From contig JADHZB010000759.1 in assembly GCA_015657535.1 (NCBI GenBank), positions 103,572 through 167,571 of the forward strand: DNA of 64,000 nt, written 5' to 3'. This document shows positions 13,701 to 26,242 of the stretch, piece by piece; within the stretch, counting starts at the first letter, position 1; each line of letters starts with the position of its first letter. The stretch comes from Nephromyces sp. MM_2019. Its lineage: Eukaryota > Apicomplexa > Aconoidasida > Nephromycida. The notes under the pieces are model-generated. The model was not told the DNA's origin and searched no databases. It worked only from the letters and a program-made list of their open reading frames with translations. A program made the translations under genes and the position numbers.

Positions 13701-16700
13701 GTCCATAGAATAAAAAATTGAAGAAAATAATTAAAGAGGTACACAAGAAATAAAATATTATCTTATAAGCGGAGCTTGAAAAGAAACACTCATTTCTTTT
13801 AGACGCACTAAAAATAGTAAATGAAATCATAAAATTTCCTATACTTGAGCTATATGCGCGAAACACAGCTTATTCCAACAGCTTTGCAAAAAAAAACATC
13901 TTTACTCAACTTTATGATATCACAGCAGCATTCTAAGAAAGTAATGCACTAAATATCAAGAAAAAACTCTCAAAACCTCCATGAAAATTATGAAAAATAA
14001 ATTTACTCTCGTCAACTGTTTTTATGAGTTTTAAACGCAGCTCATGCTACAATTCTGGAGACTGTTCTCCAAATAACGCCAAGTTACAGATGCTGACAGC
14101 TACAGAATATGTTCAGCGAAAAAAACACACAAAAAAATAATGCAAACCTATTTTCAGCTGACGAAGGACTTTTTCGCTTATCTCCTGCTTGTGCTCAGCC
14201 TGTACAAGTCGATATTCTTGAACACAAGCCCGAAACTTGCGAAGAAGAGTAAGCTCTATATTCTTGCGACTTCTCCAGGTAGAAGAATTCTTGTAGCCAG
14301 CAGGAAATCTGTCGTTGTCATTTCTCATGGAATCCAAGGCATACCGCAGCTTAGTTATAAGCAGGGTGTTGTCTTCAAAGGTTTCATGCAATTTCTGAAA
14401 CAACTCTGTCAGCAAGAAAAAGGCAAAGGAAGCAGCAAACGTATGCAAGAAGATATCTCAGAAAGATACTAGTGATAAACAGCAGAACTATGCAACATTT
14501 GATTTTCCTTGGTCCTTTTAGCATCGAATAAAGAAAAAAACCCAGCAAAATTATAATTTCTACCCAACGAATACAAAGATACAACACATTTATGATTCAT
14601 GAAGACATACATATTATCATCGCATAACTTAATGGAGACGTGGCACGCTAAGGCCTTTAATGCCAAAACGGAGCCAAGGATACATTAAAGTGGCGAATTA
14701 TTAATAGCTAAAGGGGGTTTCAAACATTAAGCTCCATTAAAGAACGCAGACAATTACAACTGACATCCAACAATATACCAGAATTTAAGAAAAATTGAGT
14801 ATTTTATGCAACGAAGATATGAAAAATATAGGACCTCTTTCTGCTAAACGCATCATATTTTCTATTATACTCATTTTATCACCGTAATACGTAGTCTTTG
14901 TATTCTTTCTTTAATTCTATGATGATATCACTTGTTTCCGCCCAAATAAAATACTATAAACTATGCAAAACTACCCATCTACAATGTACATACACGATCA
15001 AAAAGCTGAAACGAAAACCTCCAACTCACATTACGAAAGATTAATGGACAAGAGCATTCAAAAAATGACTCCAGAACTTTAACAAATATTAGACACAGCT
15101 TTCGCGCCTAGTTCTACATGATCTACTCTATTACACTTCGCATACATACATTTCCAATCTAACTCAAGGTATTACCTTTGTGCACACACACAAAGCCTGC
15201 TCAACTCGTGTGTTTCTACTTCAAAGTACGCAATAGATATTTTCGAGCAGTTTCATAACAAGAAAAGCTAATAAAAAGTCAAATAAAACATCTAGTCAGT
15301 AAAAAAACCCTGCTTGAAGCTATAAGGACTCGCAGACATCAATTCAATATGAAAGAATTGCCCTATAAAAATAGGATAAGCCATACGCCACGTTCAACCA
15401 CTTTTTTTTCGCACACAAGAGAAAAAACTTCTGATATAAGGAATTTATTTTATTCATAAAATGCAATATTTTATATTTGTATAATTGAATAATATACATA
15501 TATTTTTTTTGATTACATGAAAATGATCCTATATGTATGGAGTGAGGAACATGCAGCAAAAACTATTATTAGTGAAAAGTAGAAACTTACAAACGTAAAA
15601 CCACCGTAAAGCAATCAAAAATAAAAAATTCTAAATTGAAACACGAGAAACGACGGAATATGCAAAGATATACCTTTCTCCTTCTCTGGAGAAGCCGTAT
15701 GAAACGCAGCATATTTCAAATACTTTATGCGATCTGTGTTTTCTGCTGCGGCCCGTGAGGCAAGCTGAATAACGTTGACCTTTTGCAAGAAAGCACCGAA
15801 GTTGGCATGTCCATGACATGCTTGAAGCTCAGCCTGAGATAAGCAAATGGAGGAGAGATAGTAATTTTCATTGCAGCACCATTTAGATGAAGAAAAAAGT
15901 CATCTGCAAACATGGCCAATGCTCATTATTATACGGAAATCACGGGCTGTATTATCTGAATCTTTTACATCTTTCAAAGACTATGCAGCTCATAAAATAG
16001 GAATTATAGAGGACCCAAAAGTGGAGCAAAGTGAAATAAAACTAATCCGAATAACCAGTGCGTAAAATGGCAAATTCCTGAGGTTTCACGATTTAAGGAA
16101 ATAGAAAAACTTTACATGCCTAGGATAATACTTTGAAAACATCCGTGGTACTTCAAACAAGTTTAAAGATGCAAAGAATTCGTACCACTATATAAACTAA
16201 TCAGGAAAAAAAACATGGAAAAAAGTACGGTAAACTCATACGAACTTAAAGTGCCCGAAGCTGGATGAGATTTCTGCTTCTAAAGCTATATATTGACCAT
16301 ATGAATCTGTAGTACTAAATTTAGTCCACTGAAGATGGGATACAAAACATTATATATCCATATATTTATCGGATGACTAAAGAATGGGACTACAACGTCC
16401 AATTCAGCTTCAAAGCAATTAAAATGTCCAAAAACTTTTCATTAAAGAACTGACACAAAATTGCTACTTCTGCCATGAATTAAAGTATTCAAATGTGGCA
16501 CACCAGAAATAGAAAATGCCTGAATTACTAAGTGCCAGAGTAAAAAGGCGCAACATGTCAAAAACTGCCTTGACATTTCTTTTAGATGACTGTAAAATCT
16601 TCAATAAAAAAAGGGGCTACGAGTCCTTCTGTTAATCATTATGAAAGAATAGCATGTAGCTGTACACAAGATGCAGAGAAGGGAAATAAAAAAAGAGTCC

Positions 16701-17684
16701 CAACAAAGCATAAGCCCTAGAGAAAGTCACTAAATCTAGTTTAGCAGCATCTCTATTAAGAACAAAATATACATACAGAAAAGATTCAACTTAAAAAGAA
16801 TATTCGCGGCCACTTAAAGATACAAAATAGGGGTTTAAATGAGTGATACATGATGCCGCAAAAAGATTGCAGGAAGTAAGATAACCGATTATCAATTTTT
16901 AGGCACAAGATCTCTAAAGAGTGATAAGAAAATTACCAAAGAAAATGTAAATCATGTCTAGATATTAAAATACACAGGCTATTTAAAAAAAAATCGCAAC
17001 TTCAAGAGGAACACATAGTGCGGCACATAAATATTCAGCCTAAGAATTCATAAAATATTTTGTTTCAACCGTGAAACCCTTTTCTGCTCGTATGCTCTAA
17101 TCTTCTCACTCTAACTGTGACAAAGGCAGAAATCATTTCAAGAGTTACATATAGCAGCAAAAAAAAATTCACATACTGCTAAATGAACGTAAGTCTAAAG
17201 TCAATTCCCACCAGAAAACAAAGGTCGTAAACCATAATAAAAGACTCATTTACGAAGAGAAAAGTATACAAAATTGAATGACATCGACATTAAGCAGCTT
17301 CACACATTACTCAATAAAAAGACAACGTACCTCTCCACTCTCTGAAAATTTGGACCCTCCATCGTTTCCACTGAAATGATCTAGAAACTTTGGTGTCGAA
17401 GAACCCAAGTCATTTACTGAAGCATCAAAGTGTGATGAACTTTGAATTCGTTGATTTGAGTGGCGATATATTGAATGAGGGGCTACATCTACCCCACTAA
17501 CGGCACTGGAGCTACCACTTAAAAGGGAGCACACAACTACGCCATCTTCTTCTCGTTCGTAAACATGCTGAAAACGCGGAGAACTCCTCGCCGAAGTGGA
17601 TGCGGTAGCGCAACCATTAGAAACACAACTTTCATCGCAAGCTGTAGCAGTGAAATTTTGTAGTTCGCCCAGACGATCCTTCAT
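10743..17684 (-). CDS. Qa-SNARE, plasma-membrane syntaxin (syntaxin-1/SYP1/Sso type)
   Basis: A target-membrane SNARE for exocytosis. I assembled eight exons with consistent phases: 17684-17331, 15833-15674, 14405-14148, 12954-12863, 12344-12272, 12104-11994, 11702-11668 and 10826-10743, giving 388 residues. It starts MKDRLGEL, close to the MKDRTQEL of animal syntaxin-1. Residues 9-118 are a Ser-rich extension. The Habc three-helix region is at about 119-257. A linker with VYPNATSADV resembles the P-x-A-T-x-x-E/D-V linker of Sso and SYP1 proteins. The SNARE motif runs about 297-360, with LNQIFNEL before the zero-layer glutamine Q331. The anchor is GGGILLLISFIFYCCIY (367-383), followed by a five-residue basic end. 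The anchor lies one residue nearer the zero layer than in syntaxin-1A. The family usually has 280-310 residues; the excess is the N-terminal extension. Exons 1-6 are strong. The 35-base exon 7 and exon 8 rest on phase, splice sites and spacing only. Confidence 0.83.
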
Positions 17685-20600
17685 GTTTGCGAGTGAACGG
17701 AATACATAATCTGAGGGATATAAGCAGGTTAGCAAATATAACAGAAGCATATAGAATCAACCCCAAAGTATCAGTCATTCCATATATTAAAATATTTTCC
17801 GTTTATTTCGGCAAAAAAACAAGGCTAGATTATAAAAAGAAAGAGAAAATTAACCGAAGATTCAACAGGCAGCAGTGACGAAGTAGAATACGATAGGCAA
17901 TGCAGCACAAGTGGGATTCAAGACAGATTTATCTCGAGGGGAGGCATTTACAGCACAATTTATGGCTGCGTGTCCACATGGTCATTAAAAGTGATACAAA
18001 AATGAACCTGCGGCAGCATGAAAAGTTGTAAATATATAACTATTGAAAGCGCTTGTTATAATTCACGGTCGCGTACACGAACACGGCCGTAAAAAAATGG
18101 TAATTGTAAGGTCGATACCGAAATACTGGGACATCTTCCTTCTACAAAAAAAAGACAAACAAGTTCCGCTTACTAAAGAAGAATTGCCAAAAACAGCGAA
18201 GGATACAATATTTGAATCTAACAAATAGCCCAAATATGTTTCAAAAAAGAGATATTGTCTAGCGCGTGCAGCTACTAGGGTGTTAACACAAGCTTGTACA
18301 AGTCTATTACAATTGTAGAGGATGCAAGCTTATGTGAACTGCATTCATGACACAAACTCAAGCTCTTCGTACGAAATGAAACAGAAAAATAATACGGCAT
18401 CTCGGAAGACAAGCCAAGGAGAAGCATATGCCCAGCGGACCCAAGGCGAAAGAATACACCTTTGAATAAGTTGCGCAAAATCACCCTGAATTCGCTATAG
18501 CCTCCTAAAAAACCATATACCAACCAAAAGTCACTTCACGAATCCTATATGCTAGTATTTATCGTCAGGGATCGCAAGCACAATCAGCAAGAAACACCGA
18601 AAACGGACGGAGAACCGGCAATAAAACTTACCAATTCGCAGTCCTACGGTAGGTTAACAAGGTTATCACCCGCCAGAATAACATTAGCGCACTTTTAAGC
18701 GCTGAGATTAGTCATATATCACAGCAATAATAGCATGACATATATTCATAATACCTTGCCGGTGTAGTGTTGCAGGGAGTTTCTATTCCCTACATGTTCA
18801 GCTTTTCATGTTACGAAATGCCAAGCTCATAGCAGTAAGCCCTGGCTAAAGACGATTAGAGTAGGCAGACCACCACCTTCTCAAATAGAATTACCCACTG
18901 CCTGTTACCGCGATTATGCGGATGACAGGCGAAGGCAAGGGTTCAGTGCAGCCTGCCACACACGGCGTAAATGTGGGCAGTCCTGAAAGTCACGGAAAAA
19001 CGGGTGACAGATGTGGCGTCACCCAGCCCGACATGGTAACTGATTAACGTATTTGTCGGTAATTTGTACTGCGGACGAATCGATTAGTAGCCTCGATAAT
19101 TATAGCATACAATATGCTGTTTTAACTCCTGAGCAACACGAAATTCCTAGGTGGCTCGTAGGTAGGGTTTCAGGTAAGCATAAACGAGAATGCTCAAGGA
19201 AATTCACAACTTGTTACCGCTTGGTAAAGGGAGCAAGCCTTCGTGATAAGCACGTATAAACTAGCATTGGGTTACATGGAAGGGAGCTTACAAAGGTACT
19301 CACCAGCGTGGTGTACATGACGATACAGTTATGCGAAAATAAATGGTAAAAAAAGGGGTAAGGTATGTTTTGCTCCTTTGCTAGGCCGAATGGGCCATAC
19401 GTATATGGTCGTCCCCACTGCATCAGGTAAAGATAAAGGGAGGTTTTTCTCTTTTTTTTCCAAAGTTAGTCTTCAGCAATCTCAGCTAATTCAGCATCTA
19501 TGCGAAAACTGAGGCACTCAGATTGCATTTTCATGTATTTTGTAGCGAAAAACACATTAAACGCTGGACGAAAGAATCTAATCATTGTAAGACCTGTACA
19601 TTTACTTATATGCTCATGCCAATTTGGTGTCGCAATGTAGTTGATTAGAAATTGGCAAGATTTGCTGTTAAAGCGGATAAACACACTTCCTGAACCCATT
19701 TAAATGTTCTCTTCGGCTGAGCAGTGGACCTTAACGACGGCAAACATTCTTTTAAAATGCATATTCGACGAGAAAAGTAGTTGTGCTACAGCTGGGTCTA
19801 CGCGCTTTGTCAAAAATAATGCAAAGCAAGAGGTTCTCCCAACAAGGAACTTTCTGGGTATTTTTGAAAATTACGATAATATATACGAAAAATTGATAAT
19901 AAAGTGTTGTCTTACTAGCGCGCTGAGAAAAATTAAGCTACTTCCACAGAAATTTTTTCTTGATTGCGGTTGCTAATTTCTAGCTAAAAATAATGTCTTG
20001 AAGCGTTAGGTGTAGTATAGTTTTTGTACAATTAGTCCATGAGGCTTCCTCGTGCGAAATATTTTGCTGCTAAGTGAGCTGCAGTAATAGCCACGCATTG
20101 TAATCGAATTATCGGATGACAGAAAAGCATATAATCCTAAAAATAATATAGACTGAAGAATTAATGGGCAATATCACTTTTTTTGTACGCTTTTCTACGA
20201 CCTACGATAATTTAAAGCTTTCTTCAGACTCTACTATCTAAAAGTGGAAGGGCGATAAACCTGAGGCTGGAGAAGTTTGATGTATACTTTCTGAAAATAG
20301 CACCATGAAAGCGACACATAGTATTCCACTGGATTTTACAAAATTTTAAGTTTGTAGTGGTAAAATTTTCTCTGTTTGCTTGATCTTTTAATTGATTGTA
20401 AAATTTTAAGTACCTCCAGTAGTTAATTTTCTTAGAGGATGCTGTTATCTGATGCAATTAGGTTATTACTACAAAAGAAACGAAGGAATTGAGGTCAGCA
20501 ACAAAAGACGATACCAGGATTTCTTTTATAGTAATAATCTCATTGTAGCATATTATGTAGTGTTTTGCAAGATAATTTCCTGCTGTGCATATGCATGCTA

Positions 20601-21787
20601 TTGAGATATCCCATGGATAGGAAATTTTTTGAGCTACCTAATGTTGTTTATGACAGACCACATGCCCGTTGTATAGATGTTATTTTTTCAGACTCGTCCA
20701 GGATAGCTTTTCGTTAAAAAAAAATAGTAGTAACCCACTAGGCGATTCCCCTTAAATTTAAGCACATTTTTTCGGTTTGCTGGAGCTTCTGATGGGCCAC
20801 CTGCGCCCGTGGGTCATTTTTCCCGAGGTATCGCGCAATTTATCTAATAAAAAAAAGTATTCGGCACATGTGGCCAGCTATAAAATTACATCACGGGATG
20901 CTTGGTGAGCACGAGAACCTAAGTAACTGTCAGAGAGAATTTTCTACCTTAGGGCTTCTGAATCTTAGTGGGGCTGCAAGTTTTCCAAGATCCTCGGTAT
21001 AAAACGTGTTACGCTTTAAACGCAAGCCGTAGCTCTATTGTAGATAGTATAATTTCATAGTGGGTACGTAGCCATGCCAATATACAATGAAGAGACAACT
21101 AGATCATTCACTCTATAACTGTTAAAGCAGTGGTTTATGACAGCCTAGCAAGGAATAGTCTTCTCTAAAATGGCTCACTAGTATTTTTTCCTGGTGTACC
21201 GGTGGGCCTATTCAATGCCTAGGTAAAGAGAAGGTAGGATGAGGGGGTCGTTCATCACCGTGTCTAAGCCCACAAGTGCTGCGGATAAACTTCGCTGCGC
21301 TACATGACGGTATGTTCTTTCAAAAATCGGTCATTTGGCCCGCTGAGGCTGAATTCGGTAAAAATTTACCAGCGATGATTGATGAGAGCACATCCTTTTG
21401 GCTTTTCTCCCATTTGTAACACTTCGCTGAAGCCCTTGGCACCAACTCTGACGCGGTTATGATGCTGCGACACCCGTAAGAAGCGTCCCACGTCCGAATT
21501 CTTAGGGTTCTTGATAATTTGACCGATAAAGGGCCGGCCGTGTGTTGCGCATCATACTGACTTGTCAACAAATGAGTAGGGCGGTCTGAGTAGTCGTGGC
21601 GCTTACCAGCGAAAACTGCATTAATCACATGAACTCTACAAATGATTGGAACTTTGGATAATATGCCTGATAACACATAATCCCCTTATTTTAGCAAAAT
21701 CTTCAACTAGGTGCTGTTGCTTTTCGTAGGATAGCATCTTGATACCAATATCTTCCTGCACTCCAAAGATTCTCATTTTGAAGCCAA
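17685..21787. other. Spacer left of the ATPase gene
   Basis: There is no coding exon with family support here. Short open frames occur on both strands. Two of them (19466-19699 minus, 77 codons; 19704-19976 plus, 90 codons) start four bases apart and point away from each other, but neither shows a motif. The stretch should contain the 5' flank of the syntaxin gene at its left end and the promoter of the ATPase at its right end. I cannot point to a specific promoter element. Confidence 0.45.
21320..21676 (-). CDS. Small hypothetical ORF, divergent from the ATPase gene
   Basis: An ATG-started, intronless frame of 118 codons, basic overall, whose start lies 111 bases from the start of the ATPase gene on the other strand. 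I recognise no domain, signal peptide or membrane segment. The length is above most chance frames in this window, but not decisively so. It could be a real small protein sharing a divergent promoter, an unspliced chance frame or part of the ATPase 5' region. Confidence 0.25.
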   Translation of the reverse strand: MLSGILSKVPIICRVHVINAVFAGKRHDYSDRPTHLLTSQYDAQHTAGPLSVKLSRTLRIRTWDASYGCRSIITASELVPRASAKCYKWEKSQKDVLSSIIAGKFLPNSASAGQMTDF

Positions 21788-24700
21788 ATGTCTAGCAAGC
21801 ATATTTCGATTTTTTTCGGTCAGCTAGATGGTACGGTACCCTCCTTAATACTGCAGCGGATACAGCAGGATCCTACCGCAGGATTGACATCGTCCGACGT
21901 TGAAGAGCTACGTAAAATTTATGGATGGAACGAAGTATTAGAAAAAAAGGTATGCTACGCTCTTGTGTCATAATATAAATCGCTTTGTCTGAGATACGAA
22001 GCATCAATTATTTACGAAGTTTCCCGCATTTTTTGCCGAATTCTATGAAATATCGTGAGATAACCTTATCTTGCTAGTATGCTGTACTTATCGTCCCATT
22101 CATTCTACGTCTAGGTTCCAGAATGGATAAAAATATTCATGCGTTATACTCGGCTGGTGCCTGTGGTTCTCATAGTCGCAGCATTGTTTAGTGTTCTCGT
22201 CGTGGATAGCAGTAATAATCGCGATTGGGTCAGTTTCGGTTTTTTAATTTTTTTATTAAACCTCACTGTTTGGGTCGATTATCTCGGTGAAAGAGGCAGC
22301 AAAAATGCCATCAAAGCAGTTGAAGCCCTTTCGGCTCCAATTTGTCGTTGTAAAAGAGATAATGTCTCGCAAGACTTACAGACGAGGGATTTATTGCCGG
22401 GAGATATAGTGGCGTTGCGAGCTGGCGTAATAGTTCCTGCCGACGGAATTGTGATAAGCCGAGGTCACGTCAGTCTAGATGAGAGCTCTCTCACCGGGGA
22501 AGCTATGTTTATTCACAAGGCGTACGGTGATGAATTACGGTCTGGTTCGGTTGTACAAAATGGTCAGGTGGAAATGTTGATCACTAGAACTGGCAAGGAC
22601 TCGTTCTTTGGAAAGACAATAGCACTTTTAGGAAAGGCAAGCAATCAACCTGAGCATTTACGTCAAATGCTAGGGAAAGCTGCCATGATAATTACGCTGC
22701 TATCGTTCATTTTTGGGATTTTCCTCTTTTTTTGGTCTTTCCTGCGACTTCGAAACAATAAAGAAGACTTGAATGGTGCTAGCCCGGTTTTGGTAGCAGC
22801 AAGAAATGCTTTTGTGCTCATTGCAGCTGCTACGCCAGCTGCAATGCCTGCTGTAACAACTACTGTATTAGCAGTTGGTGCGAAGATATTAAGCAAAGAG
22901 AAGGCCATAGTTAGCAGGCTTTCAGCTATAGAAGAAGCTGCAGGAATCGAGGTACTTTTTTCGGATAAGACAGGTACACTAACAAAAAATGAGCTTACTT
23001 TGGTAAAAGAAGAACTTGTTGTTGAACCAAATGTGACACAATATGACCTACTTCTTAAAGCAAGCTTAGCAGGTACAATTGTTGACCCTGAACCGATTGA
23101 TGAGGCTATAAATTCTCACGCTGACCTACAAGCAAGGGAGAGGTATACGATATTGGAGTTTGAGGCCTTCAATCCGGTGAAAAAATATGCTCTGGCCAAA
23201 GTTAAAACTCCTGAAGGGGGGATTGTTACTATTTGTAAAGGAGCGCCTCATATTATTCGAGATTTTGTTGCTGAGGGCAACCCTGGTGAAGTTACCAGAA
23301 TAGATAGGATTATCTTGAGTAAGGCTGAGCGAGGCTTGCGGACACTCGGTGTGTGCGAGCAGACTGAATTTCAAGGAGCATGGAAACTTATTGGATACAT
23401 TTCTTTGTTTGATCCCCCAAGAGAAGATACCGCGGAAACCCTTGCTCGAGCAATAGAAATGGGAATTGATGTGAAGATGATTACAGGAGACCAGCAGGCT
23501 ATAGCAGTAGAGACTGCAAGGCAGCTGAAAATTGGCTTGAATATAGCTGGTCCTGAGATATGGACTATGCCGTTCATACATGGAGGAACATTTATGGGAT
23601 ATGACTCCTTTGGAAAGTATGTTTTTTCAGTTAATGGCTTCTCTGGCATGCATCCGGAGCATAAATTCAACGTGGTAAATGCGCTTCTTGGAGCGAATGT
23701 CTTAGTAGGTATGACCGGCGATGGTGTGAATGATGCTCCTGCTTTAAAGCTAGCAACCGTGGGTATTGCTGTTGCTGGAGCGACTGAAGCTGCAAAGCAA
23801 GCAAGTGACATAGTTCTGTTAAAACCAGGGTTGAGCACCATAATTACCACTTTTGCGCATTCAAGAAAAATTTTTAGACTAATCGAGGCTTATATAACGT
23901 ACAGAATCTTTGCGAGCATGCTGATTTTGATGTTCCTTTGGTCTACCACTGTATTCCTTGACTATATGTTCCCTTCCTGGACTCTTGTTATTATATCCAT
24001 GGTGAACGATTTCACATTGATCAGCTGTTCTGTGGATAGGGTACCTTCATCATCTGTGCCGCTCAAATGGTCTATGTACAAAGTAACTGTTGTAGCTGTT
24101 ACCATGGCCTTCTTTAGTGCAATTCTACTGTTTACTTTTGTAGTTATCGCGGACCCCATTTTTAATGTCGATTGGTGGACAATATGGAGTTTGTCTCCAT
24201 TTATTGCGGATACCGGAGATACACCATCTGTAAGTATGAGTAGTCAAACCAATGCAGCGTTGTGGCTTCTACTAACAGTTCTCATACAGCTCAGCTTTCA
24301 TTCTTGCAGAACTAAGGGATTTTTTTTTTTATATGGAAAGCATAATTACTTCCCAAGTTGGGTGATACTGCTGGTTCAATCTATTGCTCTTTTGGCTACC
24401 TTTATTTTATCCATATATTGGGACGTCGACTGGAGATTTGGAACTGGAAGCCCTATGTCTGGTTTGGATTGGGGCCCGGCATTAGTTACGTCTCTGTATG
24501 GCATTGTTTGCTTTGTGCTTGTTGATGTTTCTAAGGTTATAACGTACAGATTGCTATCCATAAAATGGGCAGATTTAAGTTTTGTGTCGTTGCTAACCTT
24601 CGGTAGAGAAGAAGAGTACAAAGCAAGAAAGAGGGGATTGCTTCGTGAATTGATCATTGAGGAGATGGAGAAGCAAATGTTCAATGAAGACGGCAATCTT

Positions 24701-24928
24701 ATGCACATTAATACGACCCCGGGTCAAGCCGCTATTATGCATAGGGCAAGTAGTCCTCCAGCGGAATTCGATTATACCACTAAGTTTCCGGAATCTTCCG
24801 CTGGTGCTGTAGTACAAGCGGATATGTTTGAAGCTCTTTCTAACAAGGTTAGCGCGTTGGAACTGAAAATTTCTGAGATTGGGATAAGTGTTGCTAGTCT
24901 GGAGGAGTATTTAAAAAAGACAAAATAA
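21788..24928 (+). CDS. P3A-type plasma-membrane H+-ATPase
   Basis: A proton pump that hydrolyses ATP to energise the plasma membrane. The exons are 21788-21949 and 22115-24928; a 165-base intron (GTATGC...CTAG) in phase 0 joins EKK to VPEWIKIF, giving 991 residues. In order: the cation-ATPase N-terminal motif GLTSSDVEELRKIYGWNE (about 32-49); paired membrane helices; the actuator domain with LTGEA (about 180-184, where TGES is usual); the TM4 proline motif ATPAAMPAV (about 293-301); the phosphorylation motif DKTGTLT with D338; a nucleotide-binding domain with KGAPH; MITGDQ (about 508-513); the hinge TGDGVNDAPAL (D590); and a TM6 aspartate at D686, aligned with the D684 of Arabidopsis AHA2 that is essential for proton transport. 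Helices 7-10 follow. The C-terminus has a predicted amphipathic, coiled-coil-like stretch (about 940-985). It lacks the terminal YTV that binds 14-3-3 proteins in plants. TGTAATAAA lies about 180 bases past the stop. Confidence 0.95.
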
Positions 24929-25111
24929 CCTGGCAACATCACTTCTTCCAAAATTTTACTTGCGATGGATTTTTTACGGCTATGAAATCAGAGTCCCTGA
25001 GTGCTTGAATCGAAATTGGCCGATATGGCATTTTCTTTCCATAAAGTTTGTTAGGGTGGTGAAAAAAATTCTGCAAACAGGAAGATTAACGCTTGTTTTG
25101 TAGCAGAATGT

Positions 25112-25117
25112 AATAAA
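25112..25117 (+). promoter_or_regulatory. Candidate polyadenylation signal of the ATPase gene
   Basis: AATAAA, overlapped on its 5' side by TGTAA, lies about 180 bases past the ATPase stop codon and is followed by a T-run. The position suits a poly(A) signal, but the motif is short and common in AT-rich sequence. Confidence 0.3.
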
Positions 25118-26173
25118 TTTTTTTTGAGAACCTGAGGTGCGTTTGGAGTATCTCAACTCTCCTGGAGTGGTAATAATGCATTAACGTTTCTCCTGAGTTG
25201 TACCATTGAATTTGAAGTTTTTACGTGCTCATATTCCATATTTTTTTTTTAATCTTGCGGATATTGAGAACTTGGGTGCTCCCATACTCATTTATACATG
25301 AGTAGTGCAGCAAAGCCGGACGTATCCACAAAATCGGTTCAACATACTAGAAGTGGCTAAATTTTTTTTAGCAACTATGGATACCCGGGTTTTTGGCTCA
25401 TCAAATTTCATATCAGGGCTTTTTTGCGTTAGTTAAAGACGATTTTCGCGGTGAATATGCTAAAGAACTGCTTAGCATGAATAAAATCAGCATATCAAAT
25501 TACTGTAGAATCGTAGGCTAATTGGCATGAGGATTAATAATCTAAAATAAAGGTATTGCACCCTTTTACTTCTAGTTTTGTATGGTGCCTATTAAGTATT
25601 AGTAATTCTCCATTTTTATGATTTAATAACTGGAGAATGGGTACTGTGCTCTGTTTTGCGCCCCTGTGCCATTTTGGACTCCATTACTCTGCGATTAGTG
25701 TTTTCCCTAATGTCCCAAATCGCAGTTTCTTATAAGATTTTGTCTGGGAAGAAGTTTTTGGTGCACTACATAGACAATGATGTTTGTACCACTTCTTACG
25801 GAGTTTTGCAAGAGACTGACGAGTCACTTAACAAGCCTTAAAATTTTGTTCTATTCTAAATGCTGCTCCAGCCGTTTGACAGTTTCCCGCCTAACTGCTG
25901 CTACTCTCTATTCAAGCTTATGTAAATTATAGTCAAGTATTGCGTGTTGCTGTGCTTCCGAAGTGTACTGTACACGATAATTGCTATCTAGTAATTTTTG
26001 AACTAATTCAAAAATTGTTTGCGAAGCATTTAGCGCTTTTATATACCGGTAAGAAGAGTTTGAGCTAAACTAAAAGGAGCTGCGTATCTTCATTCTTTCT
26101 GCAACTAGGAATAGTGTCTTTGTATTTCGCAAGGTTGATTGCTTTGGTGAGAATCCGTAAATTTTTCTCTGAG

Positions 26174-26242
26174 ATGGCTAGCTATGCTTATGTGGTACCA
26201 AATTTCATACAGTTGTATGCGTTGAAATTTGGAGCTCCCAAG
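26174..26242 (+). other. Possible alternative first exon of the 27-29 kb gene
   Basis: ATG at 26174 opens 23 codons (MASYAYVVPNFIQLY...) and ends in phase 0 at CCCAAG|GTAAAA. A phase-0 acceptor, TTTGTCCAG, lies at 27052-27060 inside the first exon of the next gene. Splicing the two would give a different N-terminus. The open frame also extends upstream of this ATG to an acceptor-like CTAG at 26105-26108. There is no family support. Confidence 0.3.

Noticed and set aside
14140..14472. Plus-strand frame of 110 codons
   Set aside because: It lies antisense to exon 3 of the syntaxin, whose minus-strand frame has clear family support; I treat it as a shadow.
19466..19976. Two divergent small frames starting four bases apart
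   Set aside because: No domain, no room for promoters and lengths near chance expectation; noted only in the spacer entry.
23126..23850. Minus-strand frames of 151 and 159 codons
   Set aside because: They are antisense shadows of the proton ATPase coding exon.
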